From JAZFYD01 sp036443405 (lineage in GTDB: Bacteria; Planctomycetota; PLA2): a stretch of DNA of 40,606 nt. The notes under the pieces were generated by a model. The model saw only the letters and a list, made by a program, of their open reading frames with translations, ran no database searches and was not told the DNA's origin. Shown one piece after another: positions 9,398 through 17,572 of the stretch (position 1 is its first letter; each line of letters begins with the position of its first letter). The position numbers and the translations under genes are program-made. The stretch is taken from NCBI GenBank assembly GCA_036443405.1, contig JAZFYD010000184.1, positions 1 to 40,606 of the forward strand, written 5' to 3'.

Positions 9398-11599
9398 TTA
9401 CTTCCCGATCTTCTCGCGCAGCTTCTCGACCTCGCGCAGCGCTTCGTCCGCGGGGAGGTCGATAAACCGGCCGGCATCGAGCAGCGACGCGACGTCGAGC
9501 GCCGCCACACCGTCCTCGCCTTCGAACTGCTCGCGGTAGCGCGGGTCGTTCTTGAAGCGGGAGTTGTGGATTTCGATCTTCTCGATGAGGGTGTCCGCCT
9601 TCTCCTTGGCGAGCCAGCTCTGCTGGTGGAGATCATCGAAGCTCGTGCCGTGCTGCCGCAGGATGTGGGGCGTCACGAAGATGAACAGGTTGCGCTTGAT
9701 CCGGCGCCGCGTGCGGTTCTTGAAGAGGTAGCCGATCACGGGGATGTCGCCCAGGAGTGGCACCTTGCTCTCCGTCAGGGTCGACTCCTCCTGAATCAGG
9801 CCGCCCATGACGACCGTGTGCTCGTTGGGCAGCGCGATTGTCGTCTGGAGGATGTTCTGCTGACGCGGGGAGGGGAAGCCCGACGACGGCGGGTCGCCCG
9901 TGAACTGTGAGACCTCGACCTCGATGTCCAGGCGCAGGTAGTTGTCCGCGCTGATGTGCGGCGAGACGTCGAGAGTCACACCGGCGTTCTGGAAGCTGTC
10001 GAATCCGCTCGTCTGCGTGCCCGAGGGGTTGTCTGTGATCGAGCCGACCGGCTGGCCCTGCACCGACTCCAGGTGCGCCTCTTCGTTGTCGTAGGTGATG
10101 ACCGAGGGCATCGACACGATCTTGGCGTTGTTCAAGCTCTGAAGCGCGTTCAGCATGATCGGGATCCCGCCGTTGCGGAAGATACCCGCGACCAAACCGC
10201 CGCCCGGAGTCTGCAGGGCGTTGGGCAGGTTGAGGTCGGGGATGAGATCGCCGTCGGTGTCCTCGAACGTCGAGAGGCCGAAGTTGGTGACGCCGAAGCC
10301 GGACCTGGTGTCGCTGGTCAGGCCGGTTTCGTCCACGCCGACCAACTCCACACCCAGCGAGAAGTCGTCCGTGCGCGCAACCGCGATGATCGCGGACTCG
10401 ATCAGCACCTGGTCCTTCGGGATGTCCATCTCCCGAATGATGTCCTTGATGGCGCTGAGCGTTTTGCGATCCGCCGAGATGATGAGCGAGTTCGTGCCGG
10501 GATCCGGCGTGACCTGCGGCTCCTGCTGCTGACGGCTTCCGCCGGTGCGTGCGGTGTTCGGGTTGCGCGGGCGGCCGGGCGCCTGCCCGGGGCTGGTGAT
10601 CGCGCCGCCGAGGCCTTCGAGCACCTGGTTGAGCGTGTCCGCGACGTCCTCGGCTTCGACGTGATTGAGGCGAACGATCTCGACGAGTGACTCGTCGGAC
10701 GCGCTCTGGTCGAAACGGTCGATCAGTTCGCGGATCAGTTTGAAATCGTCGGCCGTCGCCGCGACAACGAGGGCGTTTTTCGGTTCGTACGCCAGGATGC
10801 GCGGCTCCGGTGACCGCGAGCCGGAAAACGCCGCCTGACCCGGGCGGCCCTGGGACACCGCCTGGCGCTGGGCCGCGACCAGATCCGAAATGATGTCCGC
10901 GACCTCGTCGGCGAACGCGTACTTCAGCTCGATGAAGTCCATAATGAGCTTCTTGCCCGGCGGCTCGACGTCCATCTGCTTGATGAGCTGGTACATCGCC
11001 CAAACGGTCGGCGCGAAGTCCTGGATGATCAGCGTCTGCGTGCTCGAAACCTCGTGCACGCGGCCGATGCCGGCCGGACTGATCATCGTGCTCAGCGCGG
11101 TGCGCAGCACCTGGAGGTTTTCGATGTACCGGAGCGGGATGGCGCAGCTGATGTAGAGGCCGTCCTGATCCTTGTAGCGATCGAGTTCGGCGTAATCGAC
11201 GTACTCGGCCTTGTTCTTGACGAGCTGGTTCGTCGATCGCGACCCGATGATGAGATAGATCTCAAATCCCTCGGGGCCGATCGGCACGACCGTCAGCTCG
11301 AAGAACGCGAGCATGGCCCGAAAGACCTGATAGAGCTGGTCTCTCGGGACGCGATGGGTGAAATCCGTGCCGAGTTCCCGCTGCCGGATGCGGGTGTCCT
11401 GCGTGTCGTAGATGATCGGCCGCTGGGTGGACTTCTTCATGTGGTCCAAGATGTCCGTGATCTTGGTCCCGGCCTTGAACTGGATTTGGACCAGCTTTTG
11501 GGCGTTTCCGTTCTCTTTTTTTCCGTCGTCGGGATCCTGCGCGTACGCGGAGCCGGTGGCGAAGAGGGAGGCGAAGGTGATCAGAAGAAGTCGGCGCAT
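9398..11599 (-). CDS. gspD: type II secretion outer-membrane secretin GspD
   Basis: From the ATG at 11599 the protein has 733 residues and a signal peptide (MRRLLLITFASLFATGSAYA, cut before Q21). N0/N1-type domains occupy about 33-210, with further N domains at about 215-395 (LIMDFIELKYAFADEVADII, then LVEIVRLNHVEAEDVADTL). A Pro/Gln/Gly-rich linker lies at 334-368. The secretin domain runs from about 397 to 648, with VLIESAIIAVARTDDFSLG and the signature VPLLGDIPVIGYLFKNRT (613-630) followed by NLFIFVTPHIL. A helical tail of 80 residues may bind a pilotin or peptidoglycan. The secretin forms the outer-membrane gate. The open frame extends upstream to 11710, but the signal peptide fixes the start. 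It is the first gene of the operon; no gspC precedes it. Confidence 0.95.
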   Translation of the reverse strand: MRRLLLITFASLFATGSAYAQDPDDGKKENGNAQKLVQIQFKAGTKITDILDHMKKSTQRPIIYDTQDTRIRQRELGTDFTHRVPRDQLYQVFRAMLAFFELTVVPIGPEGFEIYLIIGSRSTNQLVKNKAEYVDYAELDRYKDQDGLYISCAIPLRYIENLQVLRTALSTMISPAGIGRVHEVSSTQTLIIQDFAPTVWAMYQLIKQMDVEPPGKKLIMDFIELKYAFADEVADIISDLVAAQRQAVSQGRPGQAAFSGSRSPEPRILAYEPKNALVVAATADDFKLIRELIDRFDQSASDESLVEIVRLNHVEAEDVADTLNQVLEGLGGAITSPGQAPGRPRNPNTARTGGSRQQQEPQVTPDPGTNSLIISADRKTLSAIKDIIREMDIPKDQVLIESAIIAVARTDDFSLGVELVGVDETGLTSDTRSGFGVTNFGLSTFEDTDGDLIPDLNLPNALQTPGGGLVAGIFRNGGIPIMLNALQSLNNAKIVSMPSVITYDNEEAHLESVQGQPVGSITDNPSGTQTSGFDSFQNAGVTLDVSPHISADNYLRLDIEVEVSQFTGDPPSSGFPSPRQQNILQTTIALPNEHTVVMGGLIQEESTLTESKVPLLGDIPVIGYLFKNRTRRRIKRNLFIFVTPHILRQHGTSFDDLHQQSWLAKEKADTLIEKIEIHNSRFKNDPRYREQFEGEDGVAALDVASLLDAGRFIDLPADEALREVEKLREKIGK

Positions 11600-11645
11600 C
11601 AGACGAAGGGCCCCTCGGGAGGATTCCTGCCAACGATAAGGGCGC

Positions 11646-11651
11646 TTTGTA
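11646..11651 (-). promoter_or_regulatory. possible -10 element TACAAA upstream of gspD
   Basis: On the minus strand TACAAA lies at 11651-11646, which would start transcription about 40 nt before the gspD ATG. The best -35-like match, AAGACA, is 19 nt away. This is weak evidence; the 198-nt gap between gspD and the next minus-strand gene shows nothing better. Confidence 0.3.
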
Positions 11652-11797
11652 GCACCCGCAACCATGCACTTGTCTTTACATGGACGCCCCGACAACCCCG
11701 GAACTTCCACAGTCCTCTCAGAGGAACGGAGAAATCGCGGAGCCCGATGCGAATTCCGAGTGCGGGACGCGGGCGGGTGCCGTCTTGTCAGCCGGGG

Positions 11798-12106
11798 CTA
11801 GAACTGGGCGACAAACGGCTGGGCGAGAATGCCGGCAACGACGCCAACGGCGAATGCGAGGAACAGCAAGCTCAGCGACGCCTTCGCACGCCTGTCCCGG
11901 ACCACCACCCGCGCCTTGCCGCTGTTGCCCGCCTTCTTGCCTCGGATCAGGTCGACACAACGGCCGCAGATGCCCTCCACGGGGCCGTCGTAGCCGAAGT
12001 AGATCGTCTGCTCGCAGAGCCGACAGGGTTTGTCGAGCCCGACGGCTTTTTTCATGCCCGTCTTGGGGCCGGCCTTTTGGGGGCGTTGCTGGGTGGCTCT
12101 CCGCAC
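11798..12106 (-). CDS. small zinc-ribbon membrane protein
   Basis: This 102-residue protein of unknown function has a basic N-terminus, then a four-cysteine pair CRLC (in KPCRLCEQTIYFGYDG) and CGRC (in EGICGRCVDLIRGKK). A basic linker and one C-terminal membrane helix follow (ASLSLLFLAFAVGVVAGIL), ending QPFVAQF. The GTG at 12106 is chosen because AAAGGAA lies six bases upstream; an ATG at 12055 is the alternative and would give 85 residues. The CxxC pairs suggest a structural zinc site in the cytoplasm tethered to the membrane. It stands alone between gspD and the divergent membrane fusion gene; no operon partner is evident. The frame is open further upstream, but that text looks non-coding. 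Confidence 0.65.
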   Translation of the reverse strand: MRRATQQRPQKAGPKTGMKKAVGLDKPCRLCEQTIYFGYDGPVEGICGRCVDLIRGKKAGNSGKARVVVRDRRAKASLSLLFLAFAVGVVAGILAQPFVAQF

Positions 12107-12241
12107 GGTGTTCCTTTCGGATGACGCGCCGCCGAATCTTGAGCCGTCCGAGCTTGCCGGGGAGGGCCACTCAGAGGGACGATCCGTCAGCGCCGGATCC
12201 GGGACACCGCGCCGCAAGTGCCGGCTCACGGGGCGGTGTCG

Positions 12242-12247
12242 TAAGAT
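12242..12247 (+). promoter_or_regulatory. putative -10 element TAAGAT upstream of the membrane fusion gene
   Basis: TAAGAT is followed after exactly 7 nt by an ATG at 12255 that opens only a six-codon frame (ATG to TGA at 12275). The large gene starts at 12326, 71 nt after the predicted transcription start, without a recognisable Shine-Dalgarno sequence. The spacing is the same as at tatA and rpe. Confidence 0.4.
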
Positions 12248-12325
12248 CGCCCGGATGCGGAGGCAAAACCCCTGAAATCCCAGAGTTTCGCGGCACAAAG
12301 TGGCAGCCGGATCTTCCGTTATCCG

Positions 12326-15300
12326 ATGCCGCTTCGGGTGTTGATGCCCTTGGTGTTTCTGTCCGGCGCCTCCGCGCTGGTCTACGAGATTGTCTGGGCC
12401 CGGCACCTGTCTCTCGTTCTCGGCTCGTCCAAGGACGCCACGGCCGCCGTCTTGAGCGCGTTCATGCTCGGTTTGGCGCTCGGAGCGCTGTTTGTCGGCA
12501 AGTACGTGGATCAGGCGAAGCGGCCGCTCCGGTGGGCCGCATGGCTCGAGTTCGGACTTGCGGGGTATGCGGTCGTTTTCCCGTCGATCTTAGATGCGGC
12601 GGGGGATGTGATCCCCGGCGGTGCGTGGATCCGGGCGTTTGCGCTCCTTGTGGTCCCTTGCGTCCTCATGGGGGCCACGCTGCCCGTGTTGGCGCGGGCG
12701 GGGGCGGAAACACCGTCGGACGGCGCAAAGGTTCTCGGAACGCTCTATGGCGTCAACACGCTAGGTGCGGTGGCCGGGTCGCTGTTCACGACGTTTTTCC
12801 TGCTCGAGACGTTCGGGATGCGTGGCGCGACCTGGATCGGGGCCGGCGGCAACGTGCTCATCGGCCTGATCTTTCTCCTGGCGAGCGCGCGCGCCGGCGA
12901 GCGTGTCACCACCGCGCCTCGCCCGGAACCCGATCGGGGAGCCTTCGGGAGCGCCGGCGGGCCGGTGATGAGCGCGTTTTTCCTCGCCGGTTTCGCGGGA
13001 TTGGCGCTCGAGGTCGCGTGGGTGCGTGTGCTGGTGTATTTCCTCGAGGGGTTCACCATCGCCTTTGGGCTGATGCTCTCGACGTATCTGCTCGGCCTCG
13101 GACTGGGGTCGGTGCTCGGAACGAGACTCGCGAGCGCGAGCCGAAATCCGCGGCGGCTGCTCGCGCGGCTCTTTTTCATCGAAGCGGTGCTGGCGCTCGG
13201 CACGTTCTTGCTGAGCGACAAACTCTACGAACCGCTCGAGTCGATGAAGAGCACGCTCGGCGCGGCGGACGCCATGGGCGCGCGGTACGCGTTCGGTCTT
13301 TTCGCGGCGTCCGCTGCGATCATTCTGCCCGCGACGTTGGCCGCCGGGGCGCTCTTTCCGGTGGTGGCCAAGCTTGCGCTCTGCACGCCGCAGGAGATCG
13401 GGCGCCAGGGCGGAGCGGTCTATGCCGCCTCGACACTCGGCGCCGTCATCGCGCCTCCCGCCGCCGCATTTCTGTTGATCCCGCTCGTGGGTGTCCCGGG
13501 CACCATCGTCGCCGCCTCGCTGCTGCTCGTGATCGCGGGCGCGATCGTCGCAGTCAAAGTCGGGCGTCGCGAAGTCGTGTTCGCGGCCATCCTGATCGGC
13601 GCTATCGGCACGGTTTCCGTGGCCGCGGGGTTGGACCAGCCGCTTGTCACGCAATCGGCGGTCCTGCGGAACGAGAAGTACCCGCGCCGTCTTGTCGAGT
13701 TTCACGAGGGACGCCACTGCGGCGTATCGGTCGTCGAAGATCTTCCGTCTGGAACGCTCTCGCTTTACGTGGATGACTTCCGCGCGGCGGAAACCGGGCC
13801 GCAATACGGATACATGCGCATGCTCGGGCACCTGCCGGCTCTGTTGCACAAAGCACCCAAACGCGCGCTCGTCATCGCGTTCGGTACCGGGACGACCGCG
13901 GGCGCGCTGACCGAGCATCCCGAGATCGAGGAGTTGGTCTGCGTCGAGATCGAGGAGGCGGTGTTCGATGTCGCGGATCACTTCGCGGATCAAAACCGCG
14001 GAGTCTTGAAGCGTCAGAACACGACCGCGGTGGTTGCCGACGGACGCGAGTACCTACGGCGCGATGGTCCGGGCTTCGACCTCATCACGCTCGAACCGTT
14101 GATGCCGTACACGCCCGCTGCGGTCTATCTCTACACGCAGGAGTTCTACGAGACCGCGGCGCGCCGGCTCAACCCGGGCGGTTTGTTGTGCCAGTGGATT
14201 CCGATCCACGCCCAGAGCAGCGAGGACTTCAAACGGCTGCTCAAGGCAATGACCGAAGCGATGCCGCACGTGTCGCTCTGGTTCTTCGAGGAATCGGCGG
14301 TCGTCGTGGGCGCCGCCGAGCCGCCGCAGTTCGACTACGAGTCCTTCGCGCGGCGCTGCGAACAGCCTGGCGTGCAAAAGGACCTTCGCCACGCGTTCGT
14401 CGGCGGTGCGGTCGAGGTGCTTGCGGCGCATGTTGTGTCCGATCGTTTGCTGCGCAAGGAACTCGAGGATGTCGAACCCATGCGCGACGACAAGACCGTG
14501 CTCGAGTTCCGGCCGCTGCCACGCCGATTCGGTAAACGGAGTTACCGTTTTCGGACGGAGTCGCTGCAGTTCCTGGACCGGGTCCGGGACAACAAGATCC
14601 GTTGGCTCCCGCACATGACCACGGGGTTCGAGACCGAACTGGCCTTGGCCAAATGCGGCCAATCCGCCTTGCTCACGTTTCTCAGCAGGGAATCAGAAAG
14701 CCGCTTGGACCGAAGAGCATGGCGTGGGGGCGTGCCTAGCAGGTCGCTGCAAGAGGCCCAGCCGCACTCGCTCTTCGCGCGCTACGTGAACGAGCGGCGG
14801 CTTTATGCGGAGTACCTGGGCCAGGGCCTTCTGCGCGAGGCGGCGGCGTTGACACTGGCACCGGACCGGTCGCAGGCGTTCGAGGCGCTTGCGCTCCAGG
14901 CGAGCGGAGAGGAGCGCAAGGAGCTGACGATCCTGGCGCTGGGCCAGCAGCGCCGCAATACGCGGCGACCGTTCATCGACGTCGGGTTGCTCGAAGAGCT
15001 CGCCGCGCAACTCACAGGCGAAGAACAACGATACGTTCAGATCCGTCTCGACTATCTCGCCGGCAAAGAGCTTCCGCTGGGATTGGTGGGGCGCCGCCCG
15101 GTGCCAGTCGTTCCGGATCTCAAGCCGTTGCTGCACGGCGGCAAACTCAAAGAGGCCAAAGCCGCGTTGCAACGAGCGCACTCGGCCGGCGAAGCGGCCG
15201 TCGATCAGGCGGAGGCGCAGATCGAGGCCTATCTGCGTGGTGCGGACGATCGCGTGCGTGCGGCACTTGCGTTGTCCGAGATCGGCTCTCGGCACGCGCT

Positions 15301-15655
15301 GCGGGCCCTCCTGAAGGCGCGACTGGTCGCCGGGCCGGCGGACCTCGTGAAGCTCGCGCCGGCAGTGTTTCGTACCTCGTTGTCCGACTGGAAAACACTC
15401 TGTGCACACAAAGATGCCGCCGTGCGCGACGCCGCCGCCGGCGCAGCGGGTGAGCACCTCGACGCCGGCCATTGGTCCACCGTGATGGGGCAATTGGTCG
15501 TGATGCTCGGCGACGAATCCCAGGCGGTTCGTCTGAGCGCGATCACGGCGATCGTGCGGCACGAGTGGCGCGCCCAGGTCTGTTACACGGAACTCGACCG
15601 CAAGCCCACGGCGAACGAACTCGGGAGCCTCAAGAGGATACTGTCGTTGCAATGA
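12326..15655 (+). CDS. membrane-anchored spermidine-synthase-like protein with HEAT-like C-terminus
   Basis: The 1109-residue protein has three parts. Residues 1 to about 440 hold many membrane helices of the type fused to aminopropyltransferase domains (start: PLVFLSGASALVYEIVWARH, the standard opening of this family). Residues about 460-660 form a Rossmann methyltransferase-like/spermidine-synthase-like domain: FGTGTTAGAL (519-528), the acidic VCVEIEEAVFD, DGREYLRR (572-579) and FDLITLEP (584-591). Residues from about 940 on are helical HEAT-like repeats (VRAALALSEIGSRHALRALL, AVRLSAITAIVRHEW). In true spermidine synthases the last motif carries a catalytic Asp; here it is Glu590, so polyamine synthesis is doubtful. 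No SD is visible at the ATG. The stop overlaps folB (ATGA). Confidence 0.85.
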   Translation: MPLRVLMPLVFLSGASALVYEIVWARHLSLVLGSSKDATAAVLSAFMLGLALGALFVGKYVDQAKRPLRWAAWLEFGLAGYAVVFPSILDAAGDVIPGGAWIRAFALLVVPCVLMGATLPVLARAGAETPSDGAKVLGTLYGVNTLGAVAGSLFTTFFLLETFGMRGATWIGAGGNVLIGLIFLLASARAGERVTTAPRPEPDRGAFGSAGGPVMSAFFLAGFAGLALEVAWVRVLVYFLEGFTIAFGLMLSTYLLGLGLGSVLGTRLASASRNPRRLLARLFFIEAVLALGTFLLSDKLYEPLESMKSTLGAADAMGARYAFGLFAASAAIILPATLAAGALFPVVAKLALCTPQEIGRQGGAVYAASTLGAVIAPPAAAFLLIPLVGVPGTIVAASLLLVIAGAIVAVKVGRREVVFAAILIGAIGTVSVAAGLDQPLVTQSAVLRNEKYPRRLVEFHEGRHCGVSVVEDLPSGTLSLYVDDFRAAETGPQYGYMRMLGHLPALLHKAPKRALVIAFGTGTTAGALTEHPEIEELVCVEIEEAVFDVADHFADQNRGVLKRQNTTAVVADGREYLRRDGPGFDLITLEPLMPYTPAAVYLYTQEFYETAARRLNPGGLLCQWIPIHAQSSEDFKRLLKAMTEAMPHVSLWFFEESAVVVGAAEPPQFDYESFARRCEQPGVQKDLRHAFVGGAVEVLAAHVVSDRLLRKELEDVEPMRDDKTVLEFRPLPRRFGKRSYRFRTESLQFLDRVRDNKIRWLPHMTTGFETELALAKCGQSALLTFLSRESESRLDRRAWRGGVPSRSLQEAQPHSLFARYVNERRLYAEYLGQGLLREAAALTLAPDRSQAFEALALQASGEERKELTILALGQQRRNTRRPFIDVGLLEELAAQLTGEEQRYVQIRLDYLAGKELPLGLVGRRPVPVVPDLKPLLHGGKLKEAKAALQRAHSAGEAAVDQAEAQIEAYLRGADDRVRAALALSEIGSRHALRALLKARLVAGPADLVKLAPAVFRTSLSDWKTLCAHKDAAVRDAAAGAAGEHLDAGHWSTVMGQLVVMLGDESQAVRLSAITAIVRHEWRAQVCYTELDRKPTANELGSLKRILSLQ

Positions 15656-16011
15656 CCTACCGCATTCGCATCGAGCACCTCGTTCTGGTCACGCGCATCG
15701 GAGTGACCGCCGAGGAACGCGCCGAGCCGCAGCAGATCGCCGTCGACCTCGACATGGAAGTGGATGCCGGCGCCGCCGGTCGGAGCGACGATCTCAGCGA
15801 CGCCGTGGACTACGCCGCGGTCGCGGACCGCGTTACGGCGTTCGCCCATAACCACAGCTGCGCGTTGCTGGAAACACTCGCGCACGAACTTACCGGGCTG
15901 GTATTCGTGGAGTTCCCGCTCGTCGCGGCGGTCACGGTGACGTTGCACAAACCGCAAGCCATCGACGCGGCCCGGGACGTCACGCTGACGATTCGCCGGA
16001 TACGCGAGTAA
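15652..16011 (+). CDS. folB: dihydroneopterin aldolase FolB
   Basis: The 119-residue protein has the normal FolB length and fold pattern: IRIEHLVLVTRIGVTAEERAEPQ at the N-terminus with the substrate Glu22, YAAVADRVTAFAHNHSCALLETLAHEL in the middle, and the terminal VTVTLHKPQAI with catalytic Lys100. It converts 7,8-dihydroneopterin to hydroxymethyl-dihydropterin plus glycolaldehyde in folate synthesis. The ATG overlaps the stop of the upstream fusion gene, so the two are translationally coupled although functionally unrelated. It ends 3 nt from the convergent pseudokinase gene. A related epimerase or PTPS-type activity is the alternative; conserved Glu22 and Lys100 favour aldolase. Confidence 0.88.
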   Translation: MTYRIRIEHLVLVTRIGVTAEERAEPQQIAVDLDMEVDAGAAGRSDDLSDAVDYAAVADRVTAFAHNHSCALLETLAHELTGLVFVEFPLVAAVTVTLHKPQAIDAARDVTLTIRRIRE

Positions 16012-16014
16012 GCG

Positions 16015-16875
16015 CTAGCGCCGTCGACGTCGCCGCCGTTTTTTTTTCGTGATCGACTTGTTGAGCAACGGATCGTTGGCGTAGGCCTCGAGCAGGGCGA
16101 CGGCCGTCCCCGGATCGGGGCGCGCCGCCGGATCCCGCGCCATCAACTTGCCAACGACCGTGTGCGCGCGGTCGCGCAGGTACGGTCGCAGGGTTTTCAG
16201 CGGCGGGATCTCGCCGTCGGCGTGGAGTTCCCTGACGTCGCCTTCCAACCCGTCGGCCGGGGGAAGGCCGCTGAGCATGTGGTAGAGCAGCGCGCCGAGG
16301 GCGTACACGTTGGCGCGGTTGGTGACCGGGCCGAGGTCGTCGCGGACGAGCTCGGGCGCGCAGTAGTTCGCGCTTTGCACGTTCGAACGGCGAAACACCG
16401 CGGCCTCGGAGATCGGTTTCACCAAGCGAAACGTCGTGAGCTTTGGGGCCGCCGGGCGCGGAAGGAGCACATGTTTCGCGTTCAGGTTCTTGTATATGAA
16501 GTGCTTTGATTCGAGATGGCGGATCGCGTGCGCAATGCCGAGCGCAATCCGAACCGCACGCGGTTCCGCCAATGGCTCGCGATCTCGGAGGGCTTTGAGC
16601 AGGGTCGGCTCGATCGTCGACTCGGTCACGAGATAGGGCATGCCGCGCATCGCTCCGCTGTCGACGGCGAGAAGCAAGTTCGCGTGCTCCAGGCTCGTGA
16701 CGACGGCGATCTCCTTGACGAAGTGCGCAAACGCCGGATCGTCCTTCGCCGTTCCCTCGCGGAGCATCTTGACGGTGACCGGCCGTGCCAAGCTGACCTG
16801 CACCGCTTTGTAGAACACGCCCGTCGCATCCTCCGCGTAGGCCGGGCCGAGGTCGTACCCGGGCGGAGCCGTCAT
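16015..16875 (-). CDS. Ser/Thr protein kinase-like pseudokinase
   Basis: The 286-residue protein keeps a protein-kinase fold but has lost the catalytic signature. The glycine loop is missing (YDLGPAYAEDATGVFYKA). The VAIK lysine is retained (VTVKML, K36) with a plausible alpha-C Glu55. HRDxKxxN reads YKNLNAKH (128-135), so the catalytic Asp, Lys and Asn are gone. DFG reads TFR (148-150). The C-lobe is recognisable: APELVRDDLGPVTNRANVYALGALLYHMLSG, where the usual D-x-W/Y-S-x-G aspartate is Asn. It ends with a Lys/Arg tail of ten residues, encoded partly by nine consecutive A bases. The ATG at 16875 is chosen; a GTG at 16899 is in frame. It lies 87 nt behind rpiB in the same direction. A regulatory or scaffold role is likely. 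Confidence 0.8.
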   Translation of the reverse strand: MTAPPGYDLGPAYAEDATGVFYKAVQVSLARPVTVKMLREGTAKDDPAFAHFVKEIAVVTSLEHANLLLAVDSGAMRGMPYLVTESTIEPTLLKALRDREPLAEPRAVRIALGIAHAIRHLESKHFIYKNLNAKHVLLPRPAAPKLTTFRLVKPISEAAVFRRSNVQSANYCAPELVRDDLGPVTNRANVYALGALLYHMLSGLPPADGLEGDVRELHADGEIPPLKTLRPYLRDRAHTVVGKLMARDPAARPDPGTAVALLEAYANDPLLNKSITKKKRRRRRRR

Positions 16876-16962
16876 GCGCCCAACGCTCTCATGCGGCACA
16901 CGTTTCTACGCACGCCCAAACAGCTGCGCCGTCGCGGGAAGGAGACGCAGCCGGCCGAATGC

Positions 16963-17433
16963 TCATGGCGAGGGAGAGGAGTCTCCCGTGGCGGGCGCGC
17001 CATCGAGTGCGTCGATCTTGCCGACCCGGCGAGCGTGCCGCCCACCCTCGAACGCCGTCTCCAGCCAGAGGTCCGCAAGCTCCAGACACTTCGCTTCGCC
17101 GAGCGCGCGCGCCCCCATGCACAGGACGTTTGCGTCGTTGTGGCGGCGCGACATCTCCGTGGTGAGCGCGTCGTGCACGACCGCCGCACGAATCCCGGGG
17201 ACCTTGTTCGCGGCCATCGACACCCCGATGCCCGTGCCGCAGACGAGGATGCCGACGTCCTCGTTCCCCGCGGCGACGGATCGCGCTGCGGTCGCCGCGA
17301 GATCGGGGTAGTCGCAGGAAACGGCCTCGTGACACCCGTGGTCGACGACTTCACGACCGGCGGCGCGCAGATGCTTGCACAGAGCTTGTTTCACTTCGAA
17401 GCCGGCGTGATCCGATGCGATCGCGATCTTCAT
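16963..17433 (-). CDS. rpiB: ribose-5-phosphate isomerase B
   Basis: The 156-residue RpiB/LacAB-family protein begins MKIAIASDHAGFEVKQAL, with the substrate-binding Asp8-His9. Next come the catalytic Cys65 in GILVCGTGIGVSMAANKVPGIRAA and the conserved RRHNDANVLCMGAR segment with His98. It interconverts ribose-5-phosphate and ribulose-5-phosphate in the pentose phosphate pathway. The C-terminal 15 residues (GAPATGDSSPSP) are a disordered extension beyond the usual end. It lies 139 nt downstream of the Sua5-phosphatase fusion on the same strand and upstream of the pseudokinase. The order Sua5, small phosphatase, rpiB resembles the ywlC-ywlE-ywlF region of Bacillus. Confidence 0.95.
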   Translation of the reverse strand: MKIAIASDHAGFEVKQALCKHLRAAGREVVDHGCHEAVSCDYPDLAATAARSVAAGNEDVGILVCGTGIGVSMAANKVPGIRAAVVHDALTTEMSRRHNDANVLCMGARALGEAKCLELADLWLETAFEGGRHARRVGKIDALDGAPATGDSSPSP

Positions 17434-17572
17434 TCTCGATGGGCTCCCGGTCGAGTTGTTGTCAGAGTCGGGTCGTCCTCAGAATACCGAGGGTTCCGCG
17501 GGGCACAACACGTACCCGCGATCCAGGCGCTCGTGATCCCGATCGCGCCTGCGTGGCGTGCCCTGCCGCGCA

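Noticed and set aside
11680..13776. 698-codon plus-strand frame over the start of the membrane fusion gene
   Set aside because: Arg/Gly/Ala-rich text with no domain, in a different frame from the clearly coding membrane protein.
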